A stretch of 64,000 bases of DNA from Viridibacterium silvisoli (GTDB lineage: Bacteria > Pseudomonadota > Gammaproteobacteria > Burkholderiales > Rhodocyclaceae). Below, one piece after another: positions 28,931 to 38,055 of this stretch; positions within the stretch are counted from its first letter, which is position 1; each line of letters begins with the position of its first letter. The DNA lies in assembly GCF_036017035.1 (NCBI RefSeq), contig NZ_JAYXHS010000002.1, forward strand, positions 744,001 to 808,000, given 5' to 3'. A program made the position numbers and the translations under genes. The notes beneath the pieces are model-generated. The model was not told where the DNA came from. It did no database searches and saw only the letters and a program-made list of their open reading frames with translations.

Positions 28931-29875
28931 ATGAATCCGGCTGCGCCACGCAAGAAGTGGCAGATTGTCGACGGCGTGCTGATGCTCGACAAGCCGGGCG
29001 GCATGACGTCCAACGGTGCGCTGCAAGCGGCGCGGCGCCTGCACTCAGCTGCCAAGGCGGGGCATACCGGCACACTCGATCCGATGGCCACGGGGCTGCT
29101 GCCTGTGCTGTTCGGCGAGGCAACAAAGTTTTCCCACATGCTGCTCGATGCGGACAAGACCTACCGCGCGACCTTGTGTCTGGGCATCAACACCAGCACG
29201 GCCGACGCCGAGGGTGAAGTCATTCGCGAACGCGACGTGACGTGTTCGGAGGCAGATATTCATGCCGCCTGCGCGCGCTTTCTCGGTGCCATCGAGCAGG
29301 TGCCGCCCATGTACTCGGCACTCAAGCATCAGGGACGCGCGCTCTATGATTACGCGCGCCAAGGCGTGGAGATCGAGCGCGAGGCGCGCGCGGTGACGAT
29401 TCATGAGCTCGCAATCGAACGCGTCGATCTGGGTGATGTGCCAGAGGTCGTGATCCGCGTTCGCTGCAGCAAGGGCACTTACATCCGCACGCTGGCCGAG
29501 GATATCGGCGAGGTGCTGGGTTGCGGCGCGCATTTGACTGCGCTGCGTCGCCTTGCCACAGGACCGTTGAGTCTCGAATCGGCAGTCACGCTTGAGGCGC
29601 TCGGCGAAATGGAAGAGGGCGCGCGCGTCGCTCGTTTGTTGGCGCCGGATAGCCTGCTTGCGCATCTGCCACGGCTGACCCTGGATGGGGCGCTCGAAGC
29701 GCGTTTCTCGCATGGCAATGCTGTCTCGTGCGCTGGCATGGCTGCCGTTCCGCGGGGCGAGGTACGCGTCTACGGGACTGTCTTCATGGGCTTGGGGCGC
29801 GTCGATGATGACGGGATGTTGCGCGCGATCCGGCTCGTGTCGACGCTGCATCCAGGCGAGGCTGCAGACATCTGA
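28931..29875 (+). CDS. truB: tRNA pseudouridine(55) synthase TruB
   Basis: A 314-aa enzyme that makes the T-loop pseudouridine at position 55 of tRNAs. The catalytic motif HTGTLDPMATGLLP contains the active Asp; GVLMLDKPGGMTSN begins the domain and KGTYIRTLAEDIG lies in the RNA-binding part. A C-terminal PUA-like extension follows. ATG 28931 is chosen because ggagaagg lies just upstream; ATG 28919 is also possible. Last gene of the nusA operon, followed by a terminator. Confidence 0.96.
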   Translation: MNPAAPRKKWQIVDGVLMLDKPGGMTSNGALQAARRLHSAAKAGHTGTLDPMATGLLPVLFGEATKFSHMLLDADKTYRATLCLGINTSTADAEGEVIRERDVTCSEADIHAACARFLGAIEQVPPMYSALKHQGRALYDYARQGVEIEREARAVTIHELAIERVDLGDVPEVVIRVRCSKGTYIRTLAEDIGEVLGCGAHLTALRRLATGPLSLESAVTLEALGEMEEGARVARLLAPDSLLAHLPRLTLDGALEARFSHGNAVSCAGMAAVPRGEVRVYGTVFMGLGRVDDDGMLRAIRLVSTLHPGEAADI

Positions 29876-29919
29876 ACGACCTGTTGTTGCAGGCTCTGTC
29901 ACGAGGGTGACGGAAAAAC

Positions 29920-29945
29920 AAAAAGCCCCGCATGCGGGGCTTTTT
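29920..29945. terminator. Bidirectional terminator truB/rne
   Basis: A near-perfect palindrome (aaaaagccccgcatgcggggcttttt): a GC stem flanked by A5 and T5. It lies between the converging truB and rne genes and should end both transcripts. Confidence 0.9.
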
Positions 29946-29966
29946 GCTGGGTCGGTCCGAAAGGGC

Positions 29967-32807
29967 TCAAGAGCGCGTTTCTACCTGCTGCAGAGGTTCG
30001 TCCTGGGCCTGCACGACCACGCGGCGTTCGCGAGGGCGACGTGCCGGCTGTGCTTGTTCCTCATGCTGCGCAGGCGCGGTCGCTTTTGCACCGGGCGCTG
30101 TTTCGACCATTTCCAGGCTGTTGTCGGCAAGGAAGGCCGACAGATCGATGGGCGAACGAGCAACCGGTGGTGCGACGGGTGCATATGTCGTCACTGTGGC
30201 CTCGACGGCAACCGGCGCCGCTTCGACGAATGCCGCTGGTGCTGCCACGACTGTTTCTACCGCAGCGGGGGCTGCTTCCGGAACAGGCACTGGCTCTTCC
30301 GTTGCCGATACAACAGCGCTTTGCGATGCTACGTCTTCAATCGGGGCTGGAACCACAGGTTCAGCCGCGGCGAAGCCAAGTTCCTGCTGAGCTGCAGGTG
30401 CCGGGCTGTTGCTTTCCGCTGGTGCTGCGGGCGATGATTCTGCTTGCGGCGCAAACGCCGTTTCTACAGATTGCTCTGCCTGATCGTTGGCTTCCGTTGC
30501 AGACTCCACAATGCCTTCGGCATTCTCGTTGTCAGCAGTTGCAGCGCTTTGTTCTCCTTCACCACGGCCACGGCCACCGCGACCGCGGCGGTTGCGACGA
30601 CGACCACCTTCACGCTCGCCGTTTGCTGCGGGCGTTGCACCCTCCGCGACCGGAGCGCTGTCCGCCACCTGTTCACCTTCGGCGTTTGCGACGACTGGCT
30701 GTACGTCACGTGGTTCACGTGGCTCGCGAGGCTCACGTGGCGGACGTTCGCGACGTGGTTTGTTCTGCGCGGCAGCCTGACCTTCAACTGCCTCGGTGAC
30801 AGGCGCTGCGTCGGTACGTGTGCGCTTGTCGTTACCCTGGCGTTGGCCATCCTGGCGATTGCCGCGTTCCTTGCGGTCTTCGCGCGGCTGACGATCTTCG
30901 CGTGGGGCGCGTTCTTCACGCGGTTGACGCTCTGCCTGGCCTTCGCGCGGCTTCCGCTCTTCACGTTGTTTGTTCTGACCGTCGCGCGGCTTGCGTTCAC
31001 CGTCGCGACCACCATCGCGCCCATCACGGCGACGTGAGTCGCGGCGTGCATTGCTGCTTGCGGATTTCGCTGGCGCGACAGGCGCTGGCGCGGCTTCTTC
31101 GCTGCCACCCAACCAGGCGAGGAAGCGTGCAAACAACCCCTTCTTTGGTTGGGCGGCTTCGATCGTCTCGACGCGCGTCTCAACAATAGGTGCGGCCTGA
31201 CCCGGGGTGATCGTCTTGACGGCAGCTTCCTGGCGACCCGCCTTGGCTTCAAGGTTGGCAGACGGTGGCGTATAGCTTGGATCCGTCGGCGCCGCAGCCA
31301 TGCGGTAGCTTGGCAGCGTGATCTCTTCCTGGTTCAGCTGGTCGTGACGCAGACGGATGATCTCGTGTTGCGGCGTTTCCAGATGGCGGTTCGGAATGAT
31401 CAGCAGGTTGACCTTGTGACGCAGTTCGATCTTGGCGATGTCATCGCGCTTCTCGTTGAGCAGGAAGGTGGCGACATCGACCGGTACCTGCGTGTGCAGC
31501 GCGCCGGTATTTTCCTTCATCGACTCTTCTTCGAGGATACGCAGGATGTGCAGCGCTGCGGACTCGGTCGAGCGGATGTGGCCCGTGCCCGTGCAACGCG
31601 GGCAGGTGATGTAGCTGGTCTCGGCAAGTGCCGGACGCAGGCGCTGACGCGACAGCTCGAGCAAGCCAAAGCGGCTGATCTTGCCGGTCTGCACGCGGGC
31701 GCGGTCGAAGCGCAGCGCGTCGCGCAGACGGTTCTCGACCTCGCGCTGGTTGCGCGGATTGTCCATGTCGATGAAGTCGATGACGATCAGGCCACCCAGG
31801 TCGCGCAGGCGCAACTGGCGGGCGATTTCGTCGGCGGCTTCGCTGTTCGTGCGCAGCGCGGTTTCTTCGATGTCGCTGCCCTTGGTGGCGCGGCCGGAGT
31901 TCACGTCGACCGAAACGAGTGCTTCAGTGTGGTCGATGACGATGGCGCCGCCCGATGGCAGATTCACCTGACGCGAGTACGCGGACTCGATCTGGTGCTC
32001 GATCTGGAAGCGCGAGAACAGCGGCACGTCGTCGCGGTAACGCTTCACGCGATGGACGTTGGCAGGCATGACGTGCGCCATGAACTGACGCGCCTGCTCG
32101 TAAATCTCGTCGGTATCGATGAGGATTTCGCCGATGTCGGGCTGGAAGTAATCGCGGATGGCGCGGATTACCAGACTGCCTTCCTGATAGATCAGGAACG
32201 CGCCTGTTTGCGACTTGGCCGCGCCATCGATGGCGGTCCACAGTTGCATCAGGTAATTCAGGTCCCACTGCAGCTCTTCGGCGGCGTGGCCGATGGCGGC
32301 GGTGCGCGCGATCAGGCTCATGCCATTCGGTACTTCGAGCGAATCCATGGCTTCGCGCAACTCGGCGCGATCATCGCCTTCGATGCGACGCGATACGCCA
32401 CCACCGCGCGGGTTGTTGGGCATCAGCACGAGGTAACGGCCCGCCAGCGAGACGAAGGTAGTCAAGGCTGCGCCCTTGTTGCCGCGCTCTTCCTTTTCAA
32501 CCTGGACGATGATTTCCTGGCCTTCGCGCAGCGCTTCCTTGATGGTTGCACTGGAGGCGTTTACGCCTTCGCGGAAGAAGGAGCGGGAGACTTCCTTGAA
32601 TGGCAGGAAGCCGTGGCGCTCGGCGCCGTAATCGACAAAGGCAGCTTCGAGGCTGGGCTCGATGCGGGTGATGACGCCTTTGTAGATGTTGCTCTTGCGT
32701 TGTTCCTTGGCGGCCGATTCGATGTCGAGGTCGATCAGTTTCTGACCATCAACAATCGCGACGCGTAGTTCTTCGGCCTGCGTCGCATTGAAAAGCATGC
32801 GTTTCAT
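29967..32807 (-). CDS. rne: Ribonuclease E
   Basis: A 946-aa endoribonuclease that initiates mRNA decay and processes rRNA. The N-terminal catalytic half has the S1 domain (IYKGVITRIEPSLEAAFVDYGAERHGFLPF), the DNase I-like site with VIDFIDMDN, and the Zn-link CPRCTGTG. The C-terminal 400 residues are low in complexity: an Arg-rich stretch (RQPREERAPREDRQ...) that would bind RNA, then a Glu/Ala/Pro-rich scaffold and a short Arg-rich tail. ATG 32807 has gggag upstream and gives the normal MKRMLFNATQ start. Confidence 0.97.
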   Translation of the reverse strand: MKRMLFNATQAEELRVAIVDGQKLIDLDIESAAKEQRKSNIYKGVITRIEPSLEAAFVDYGAERHGFLPFKEVSRSFFREGVNASSATIKEALREGQEIIVQVEKEERGNKGAALTTFVSLAGRYLVLMPNNPRGGGVSRRIEGDDRAELREAMDSLEVPNGMSLIARTAAIGHAAEELQWDLNYLMQLWTAIDGAAKSQTGAFLIYQEGSLVIRAIRDYFQPDIGEILIDTDEIYEQARQFMAHVMPANVHRVKRYRDDVPLFSRFQIEHQIESAYSRQVNLPSGGAIVIDHTEALVSVDVNSGRATKGSDIEETALRTNSEAADEIARQLRLRDLGGLIVIDFIDMDNPRNQREVENRLRDALRFDRARVQTGKISRFGLLELSRQRLRPALAETSYITCPRCTGTGHIRSTESAALHILRILEEESMKENTGALHTQVPVDVATFLLNEKRDDIAKIELRHKVNLLIIPNRHLETPQHEIIRLRHDQLNQEEITLPSYRMAAAPTDPSYTPPSANLEAKAGRQEAAVKTITPGQAAPIVETRVETIEAAQPKKGLFARFLAWLGGSEEAAPAPVAPAKSASSNARRDSRRRDGRDGGRDGERKPRDGQNKQREERKPREGQAERQPREERAPREDRQPREDRKERGNRQDGQRQGNDKRTRTDAAPVTEAVEGQAAAQNKPRRERPPREPREPREPRDVQPVVANAEGEQVADSAPVAEGATPAANGEREGGRRRNRRGRGGRGRGEGEQSAATADNENAEGIVESATEANDQAEQSVETAFAPQAESSPAAPAESNSPAPAAQQELGFAAAEPVVPAPIEDVASQSAVVSATEEPVPVPEAAPAAVETVVAAPAAFVEAAPVAVEATVTTYAPVAPPVARSPIDLSAFLADNSLEMVETAPGAKATAPAQHEEQAQPARRPRERRVVVQAQDEPLQQVETRS

Positions 32808-33491
32808 TTTGGTTCTCCCGCGCGCGAGCGGGCAGAACAACACACCGACCGCCTGCGAGGAAACCCCGGAGGCGGCCTGATTACTCAGAATGTCAGAAAC
32901 TGCTTGTTCTTCATTATCTGGTCATCAAGTGAATCGGCTTGTTCTTTAACTACGTTCAGGACGCTGCGGCTGGGCCTGCGGTGTCCGGAGCGTTTTGTGT
33001 ATTCTGCGACGCGCGCTCGTTATAGTGTTTCTATTCAATCAATCACGTGATTCACGTGGTCTGGCATGGTTTGCTGTGTGCGCTTGCTATAACATCGCGA
33101 ACTTTTCGCCGGGATGGTTCTGGCGTTTTGCACATGTGTTTCTCCGGATTGCTTCCCGAGCAGCCAGACATTCGGGTTGGCTGGGTGGTATGTCCTTGAG
33201 CCGGGCCGGTCGTTCCAGCGAGAAAAGTATCGCGGGCGGAAAGACGCTGAGGTGGCAGAAGGGTGATCCAGTGGCAATGCGAACGCACGCAGGGGAGCCG
33301 TTTCTCTTGCTGCTACGCGACAATAAGTTCTCTCTGGAGCAGCTTATCGTTCAAACTGGCGTAGCGCCGGTCAGCTCCGGGGGCACGTGTCGCGGCACAC
33401 GGAATTCCGTTCTGTATAACCCCGGCGGGGCTCAGGCGGACAGCGCACCGGACGTTTGTCCGGAAAAACAGTTGCAGTATATGGGAAGAAC
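32808..33491. other. rne leader and rluC upstream region
   Basis: This 684-bp region separates the divergent rne and rluC genes. On the minus strand it should contain a long rne 5' leader, as expected for an autoregulated RNase E. A 10-bp direct repeat gcttgttctt occurs at 32902-32911 and 32937-32946, and ccgcct/aggcgg can pair close to the rne start. A weak minus-strand promoter is possible: -35 gtgatt (33046-33041) and -10 tataac (33024-33019), spacer 16. Two cacgtg sites (33044-33049, 33053-33058) overlap it. No gene is supported; the frames here lack ribosome-binding sites. Confidence 0.4.
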
Positions 33492-34526
33492 GTGACTTTA
33501 CGCAAAGCAGCATTGGCCGGTCCTGCGCCCCTAGCCCCGGCGTCCTTGACGGTTCGTCGGGTGGTGGCAGGAGAAGAGGATGCAGGCCAGCGCATCGACA
33601 ACTACCTGCTGCGCGAATGCAAGGGTGTGCCGAAGAGTCATATCTACCGCATTCTGCGAAGTGGTGAGGTGCGAGTGAATGGCGGGCGCATCAGCCAGAC
33701 CTACCGCATCAAGGCTGGTGACGAGTTGCGCATCCCGCCGATGCGCGTGGCGCAGAAGGAAGACAGCAACGCGGCGACCCTTGCGGTGGCCTCCAGAACG
33801 CCGCCACGTGATTTCGATGTCGTCTTCGAAGACGATTCCATTCTCGTGATCGACAAACCCGCCGGCGTCGCCGTGCATGGCGGCAGCGGTGTAAGTTTTG
33901 GTGTCATCGAGCAACTTCGCGCGCAAAGGCCGGAGGCGCGCTTCCTTGAGCTTGCCCATCGCCTGGATCGCGAGACCTCCGGGCTTCTCATCATCGGCAA
34001 GCGTCGGGCGGCGCTCAACGATGTGCAGGATCAGATGCGCGCCGGCAAAATCGAGAAGCGCTACCTGACGATGGTGCGTGGCCGCTGGATGAATCCGCTG
34101 CAGCATGTGAAGTTGTCGCTGCACAAATACCTCACGCCGGACGGCGAGCGCCGCGTCAGCGTCAATGCCGAGGGTAAGCCTTCCCACAGCATCATGCGCC
34201 TGGTCGGACGCTGGCAGGATTGCAGCCTGCTCGAGGTGGAGTTGAAGACCGGGCGCACGCACCAGATCCGCGTACACCTGCAGCACCTTGGCTTCCCTTT
34301 GCTGGGTGATGACAAGTACGGCGATTTTCCGCTCAACAAGGCTCTGGTGAAGGAAGGCTTGCCGCGCATGTTCCTGCACGCGGCAATCCTGCGCTTCCAT
34401 CATCCCGTAAGTCGGCAGCTACTTGAGCTGCGCGCACCATTGCCGACGGACCTGAACAACTATCTCGCGCAGGTCGAGCGCACCCAACAACAGGAGTATG
34501 AAAAGAGTGACAAACCGGGCGTTTGA
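33492..34526 (+). CDS. rluC: 23S rRNA pseudouridine(955/2504/2580) synthase
   Basis: A 344-aa RluA-family enzyme. The S4 domain (DAGQRIDNYLLRECKGVPKSHIYRILRSGEVRVNG) is followed by the catalytic domain with ELAHRLDRETSGLLIIGK, holding the catalytic Asp, and TGRTHQIRVHLQHLGFPLLGDDKYG. GTG at 33492 follows gggaag; a TTG at 33456 is also open. Placement next to divergent rne is the standard gammaproteobacterial and betaproteobacterial arrangement, which supports the RluC assignment over RluD. Confidence 0.94.
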   Translation: MTLRKAALAGPAPLAPASLTVRRVVAGEEDAGQRIDNYLLRECKGVPKSHIYRILRSGEVRVNGGRISQTYRIKAGDELRIPPMRVAQKEDSNAATLAVASRTPPRDFDVVFEDDSILVIDKPAGVAVHGGSGVSFGVIEQLRAQRPEARFLELAHRLDRETSGLLIIGKRRAALNDVQDQMRAGKIEKRYLTMVRGRWMNPLQHVKLSLHKYLTPDGERRVSVNAEGKPSHSIMRLVGRWQDCSLLEVELKTGRTHQIRVHLQHLGFPLLGDDKYGDFPLNKALVKEGLPRMFLHAAILRFHHPVSRQLLELRAPLPTDLNNYLAQVERTQQQEYEKSDKPGV

Positions 34527-35166
34527 TCTGATCGTTTTCGACTGGGATGGCACCTTGATCGATTCGACCGCTTTGATTGCCGGCTCCGTGCAATTGGCCG
34601 CTGCCGATGTTGGGCTGCCGGTACCGTCTGACGAGGATGCGAAACACATCATTGGCCTCGGCTTGCTGCAGGCAATGACCTGGTTGTTTCCGGGGTTGAA
34701 TCCCGAGCAGTATCAAGCGCTCATCGAGCGTTATCGCTTGCACTACCTGAAGCGCGACAGCGAGATTGCCCTGTTCAGCAATGTACGCGAGTTGCTCATT
34801 GGCTTGCGCAAGGACGGCTACCTGCTGGCAGTTGCGACGGGAAAGGCGCGCCAAGCCCTGGATCGCGCCTTGCTGCAGGCCGATCTGGCGAAGTATTTCG
34901 ATTCGACGCGTTGTGCTGATGAAACCTTCTCGAAGCCGCACCCGCAGATGCTGCTGGAATTGATCGATGAATTGATGGTCGAACCCGCGCGCGTGCTGAT
35001 GGTGGGCGACACCACACACGATCTCCAGATGGCAGCCAATGCCGGCACGGCTGCGTTGGCGGTGACCTGCGGTGCGCACCCGAATGAAGTGCTGCGGAGT
35101 GAGCCACACCTCGCGATGCTGCCCGATGTGAGCGGCTTGCGAGAGTGGTTGCGTGGCGGTCAGTGA
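34498..35166 (+). CDS. HAD hydrolase (phosphoglycolate phosphatase-like)
   Basis: A 222-aa HAD phosphatase. Motif I is FDWDGTLIDST with both catalytic Asp residues, motif II VATGK, motif III the Lys in FSKPHPQML, and motif IV MVGDTTHDLQMA. It resembles the Gph branch acting on small phosphorylated metabolites; the substrate is uncertain. The gene overlaps rluC by 29 bp. The ATG at 34498 is only one base after aggag, so the GTG at 34507 may be the real start. Coupled with rluC and the Rieske gene. Confidence 0.9.
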   Translation: MKRVTNRAFDLIVFDWDGTLIDSTALIAGSVQLAAADVGLPVPSDEDAKHIIGLGLLQAMTWLFPGLNPEQYQALIERYRLHYLKRDSEIALFSNVRELLIGLRKDGYLLAVATGKARQALDRALLQADLAKYFDSTRCADETFSKPHPQMLLELIDELMVEPARVLMVGDTTHDLQMAANAGTAALAVTCGAHPNEVLRSEPHLAMLPDVSGLREWLRGGQ

Positions 35167-35548
35167 GTCCGAGATGGCGGAGTTGAACGAGCGCGTGGTG
35201 TGTGAATCCGGTGCAGTGACCGATGGCGGTGACGGAGTCGTGTTCAGCGTCAGGCAAGACGACGAGGACGTGCCTGCCTTCGTGATACGTCATGAGGGTG
35301 TCGCACATGCCTATGTCAATCGTTGTCGCCATATTCCGGTCGAGCTTGACTGGATGCCTGGCCGGTTCTTCGATGACGAGGGCGTATACTTGGTTTGCGC
35401 GACGCATGGCGCGCTTTACGAACCGGCGTCGGGGCGTTGTGCGGGTGGGCCATGCAGTGGTCGAGGACTGGAGCCTGTATCAGTCGAAGAGCGCGATGGT
35501 CATATCTATCTGAAAGTCATGAATGACAGAGAAGGACGCAATGAGTGA
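35153..35548 (+). CDS. Rieske [2Fe-2S] ferredoxin-like protein
   Basis: A 131-aa soluble Rieske-type protein. The cluster ligands are visible as CRHI and CATH (C-x-H and C-x2-H), separated by about 40 residues. No signal peptide is present, so it acts in the cytosol. Such small Rieske proteins between a HAD phosphatase and sppA are common in this class; the redox partner is unknown. Start may be GTG 35153 (overlapping the HAD gene) or ATG 35174. It overlaps the start of sppA by 8 bp. Confidence 0.9.
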   Translation: MAVSESEMAELNERVVCESGAVTDGGDGVVFSVRQDDEDVPAFVIRHEGVAHAYVNRCRHIPVELDWMPGRFFDDEGVYLVCATHGALYEPASGRCAGGPCSGRGLEPVSVEERDGHIYLKVMNDREGRNE

Positions 35549-36515
35549 TTCAGCGAATGATGCGGCGAGCGCAGGCAACACACCCGGCTGGGAGCGCAAT
35601 CTTCTTGAGAAGCTGGCTTTCGAAAGTCTGAAGGAGCAACGCCGTCGTCGTCGCTGGAGCATTTTTTTCCGGCTACTCAGCTTTACGTGGATTTTCATCG
35701 CGCTGCTCATCGTCTGGAACTGGCAGCACGGCGATGGCGAGAAGCCAGTCGGCGTCGGACCGCACACCGCGCTGGTACAGCTGGAGGGCGCAATCGGCCC
35801 TGGCGGTGAAGCCAGCGCCGAAAAGATCGTGACGGGCCTGACGGCTGCCTTTGACGACAAGAACACCAAGGGCGTCGTGCTGCGTATCAATAGCCCGGGC
35901 GGTAGCCCGGTACAGTCAGGCATCATCAATGATGAGATCGTGCGCCTGCGTGCCAAGCACCCGACGATCCCGCTGTACGTCGTGGTTGAAGACATGTGTG
36001 CGTCCGGTGGTTATTACGTTGCCGCTGCGGCAGACAAGATCTTCGTCGACAAGGCCAGCATTGTTGGCTCTATCGGGGTGCGCATGGATGGCTTCGGCTT
36101 TACCGAAGTGATGAAGAAGATCGGCGTCGAGCGTCGCCTGCTGACTGCGGGCGAGAACAAGGGCTTCCTTGATCCCTTCATGCCTGTGGAGCCCAATCAG
36201 GAAGAGCACGCCCGCAACATGCTGGGAGAAATCCACCAGCAATTCATCGACGTTGTGCGCAAGGGGCGTGGCAAGCGCCTGAAGGAAACGCCGGAGATGT
36301 TCTCGGGCTTGTTCTGGAGTGGCGCCAAGAGCATCGAGCTGGGTCTTGCCGATGGCTATGGCACGGTCAACTCGGTGGCACGTGATGTCATCAAGGCCGA
36401 AGAAATTCAGGATTTCACGCAGGGTGAGAACATTGCAGAGCGCTTTGCCAAGCGCTTCGGTGCCAGCGTGATGTCGGGCGTCACAGGAAGCGCCGAGTCG
36501 GTTCGCTGGAGGTAA
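35541..36515 (+). CDS. sppA: Signal peptide peptidase SppA (S49)
   Basis: A 324-aa membrane-anchored serine protease that degrades cleaved signal peptides. One N-terminal transmembrane helix lies at about 43-60. The short form carries Ser155 in DMCASGGYY and the likely general base Lys207 in AGENKGF; the spacing of 52 equals that of the Bacillus enzyme. ATG 35541 follows gagaagga; ATG 35523 is an alternative. It ends the rluC-HAD-Rieske-sppA run and is followed by a terminator. Confidence 0.94.
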   Translation: MSDSANDAASAGNTPGWERNLLEKLAFESLKEQRRRRRWSIFFRLLSFTWIFIALLIVWNWQHGDGEKPVGVGPHTALVQLEGAIGPGGEASAEKIVTGLTAAFDDKNTKGVVLRINSPGGSPVQSGIINDEIVRLRAKHPTIPLYVVVEDMCASGGYYVAAAADKIFVDKASIVGSIGVRMDGFGFTEVMKKIGVERRLLTAGENKGFLDPFMPVEPNQEEHARNMLGEIHQQFIDVVRKGRGKRLKETPEMFSGLFWSGAKSIELGLADGYGTVNSVARDVIKAEEIQDFTQGENIAERFAKRFGASVMSGVTGSAESVRWR

Positions 36516-36528
36516 TCCGCAGAAAGTA

Positions 36529-36563
36529 AAAAGCCCCGGAAGACGAAAGTCTCCGGGGCTTTT
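36529..36563. terminator. Bidirectional terminator sppA/thrC
   Basis: aaaagccccgga (36529-36540) pairs with tccggggctttt (36552-36563), with gac/gtc and a GAAA tetraloop inside. A and T tracts on both sides allow it to end the converging sppA and thrC transcripts. Confidence 0.9.
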
Positions 36564-36584
36564 GTTCTGATCCGCTGAATCGGA

Positions 36585-38012
36585 TTAGCTATTGGCGACG
36601 ACGAATGCCTTGACCTGTTCTACATTGACATCGACGACGGTCGAGCGCTGTGGTAGTGCTTCGATGTTCTCGTAGGCCTTCGGGCGCCATGGTTTTTCGC
36701 CAAGCGCCTCGACGATGGTCTCTTCGAACTTCGCAGGCAATGCTGTCTCAAGCACGATCAGTGGCACGCCTGCTTCGCGGTTTTCGAGGCCTACCTTCAG
36801 GCCATCGGCGGTATGCGTATCTATCATCACGCCATATTGTTGCCACACGCGGCGGATCGTTGCGATGCGATCGGCATGCGAGCTGCTGCCCGAAGTAAAC
36901 GCATAGTCTGCGATGCGCAGGAAGTAGGGGGTCTTCGACAGATCGAAAGCGCCGCCCTTGTCGACCTCTGACCACAGTTCGCGCACGACGGCCGGATCAC
37001 GACCGACGAGGTCGTAGACGAAGCGCTCGAAGTTCGAGGCCTTGGAGATGTCCATGGACGGGCTGGAGGTCTGATGCGTTTCGGCCGAGCCGCGCGGGCG
37101 ATACACACCAGTGCGGAAGAACTCGTCGAGCACATTGTTCTCGTTCGTGGCGAGTATCAGTCGGCGGATGGGCAGCCCCATCATGCGCGCGATATGGCCC
37201 GCACAGATATTGCCGAAGTTGCCGGAAGGTACCGAGAAGGCGACTTCCTGATCGTTGCTCTTGGTCGCAGCGAAGTAGCCCTTGAAGTAATACACGACCT
37301 GCGCAACGACGCGCGCCCAATTGATGGAGTTGACCGTGCCAATGCGCTGCGCCGTCTTGAACTCCAGATCGTTGGAAATGCCCTTGACGATGTCCTGCGC
37401 ATCGTCGAACACCCCGCGCACGGCGAGATTGAAAATGTTCGGGTCCTGGAGCGAGAACATCTGGGCGGTCTGGAAGGCGCTCATCTTGCCGTATGGCGAC
37501 AGCATGAAGACCTTCACGCCTTTCTTGCCGCGCATCGCGTATTCAGCGGACGAGCCCGTATCGCCGGACGTCGCACCGACAATGTTCAGGTGCTCTCCCG
37601 TTTTTGCCAGCGCGTACTCGAACAGATTGCCAAGCATCTGCATGGCCATGTCCTTGAAGGCCAGGGTCGGACCGTTCGACAGCTCTTGCAGGAAAAGGCC
37701 TGGTTCGATTTCGCGCAGCGGCGTGATGTCTTCAGCGTTCGAATCCGGGCGGCCGTTGCAATACACCGCAGCGGTGTAAGTCTTGTCGATCAGCGCCTTC
37801 AGGTCGCTCGCGGGAATGTCGTCGGCGAACTTTGACAGCACGGCAAAGGCCAGCTCGCGATAGTTCATGCCGCGCATGGCGCTGAGCTCAGCTGCGCTGA
37901 TCTTCGGGTACTCGACGGGCAACGCAAGGCCGCCGTCTTCCATCAGGCCGCCAAGCAGGATCTGCGTGAAGGATTTTTGCGGAGCGTTACCGCGCGTGGA
38001 GAGATATTGCAT
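36585..38012 (-). CDS. thrC: Threonine synthase
   Basis: A 475-aa PLP enzyme converting O-phosphohomoserine to threonine. The start MQYLSTRGNAP and the PLP-Lys segment NGPTLAFKDMAMQ (Lys120) are typical of the longer proteobacterial and fungal type. GATSGDTGSSAEYAM is the phosphate-binding region. ATG 38012 is preferred over a GTG three codons upstream. hom lies 43 bp upstream on the same strand, so aspartate semialdehyde to threonine is encoded here except for homoserine kinase (thrB), which is not in the window. Confidence 0.96.
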   Translation of the reverse strand: MQYLSTRGNAPQKSFTQILLGGLMEDGGLALPVEYPKISAAELSAMRGMNYRELAFAVLSKFADDIPASDLKALIDKTYTAAVYCNGRPDSNAEDITPLREIEPGLFLQELSNGPTLAFKDMAMQMLGNLFEYALAKTGEHLNIVGATSGDTGSSAEYAMRGKKGVKVFMLSPYGKMSAFQTAQMFSLQDPNIFNLAVRGVFDDAQDIVKGISNDLEFKTAQRIGTVNSINWARVVAQVVYYFKGYFAATKSNDQEVAFSVPSGNFGNICAGHIARMMGLPIRRLILATNENNVLDEFFRTGVYRPRGSAETHQTSSPSMDISKASNFERFVYDLVGRDPAVVRELWSEVDKGGAFDLSKTPYFLRIADYAFTSGSSSHADRIATIRRVWQQYGVMIDTHTADGLKVGLENREAGVPLIVLETALPAKFEETIVEALGEKPWRPKAYENIEALPQRSTVVDVNVEQVKAFVVANS

Positions 38013-38055
38013 ACGAGGCACTAAGTAGGTGGGGCCGGTGGCCCCACTGGTAAGG

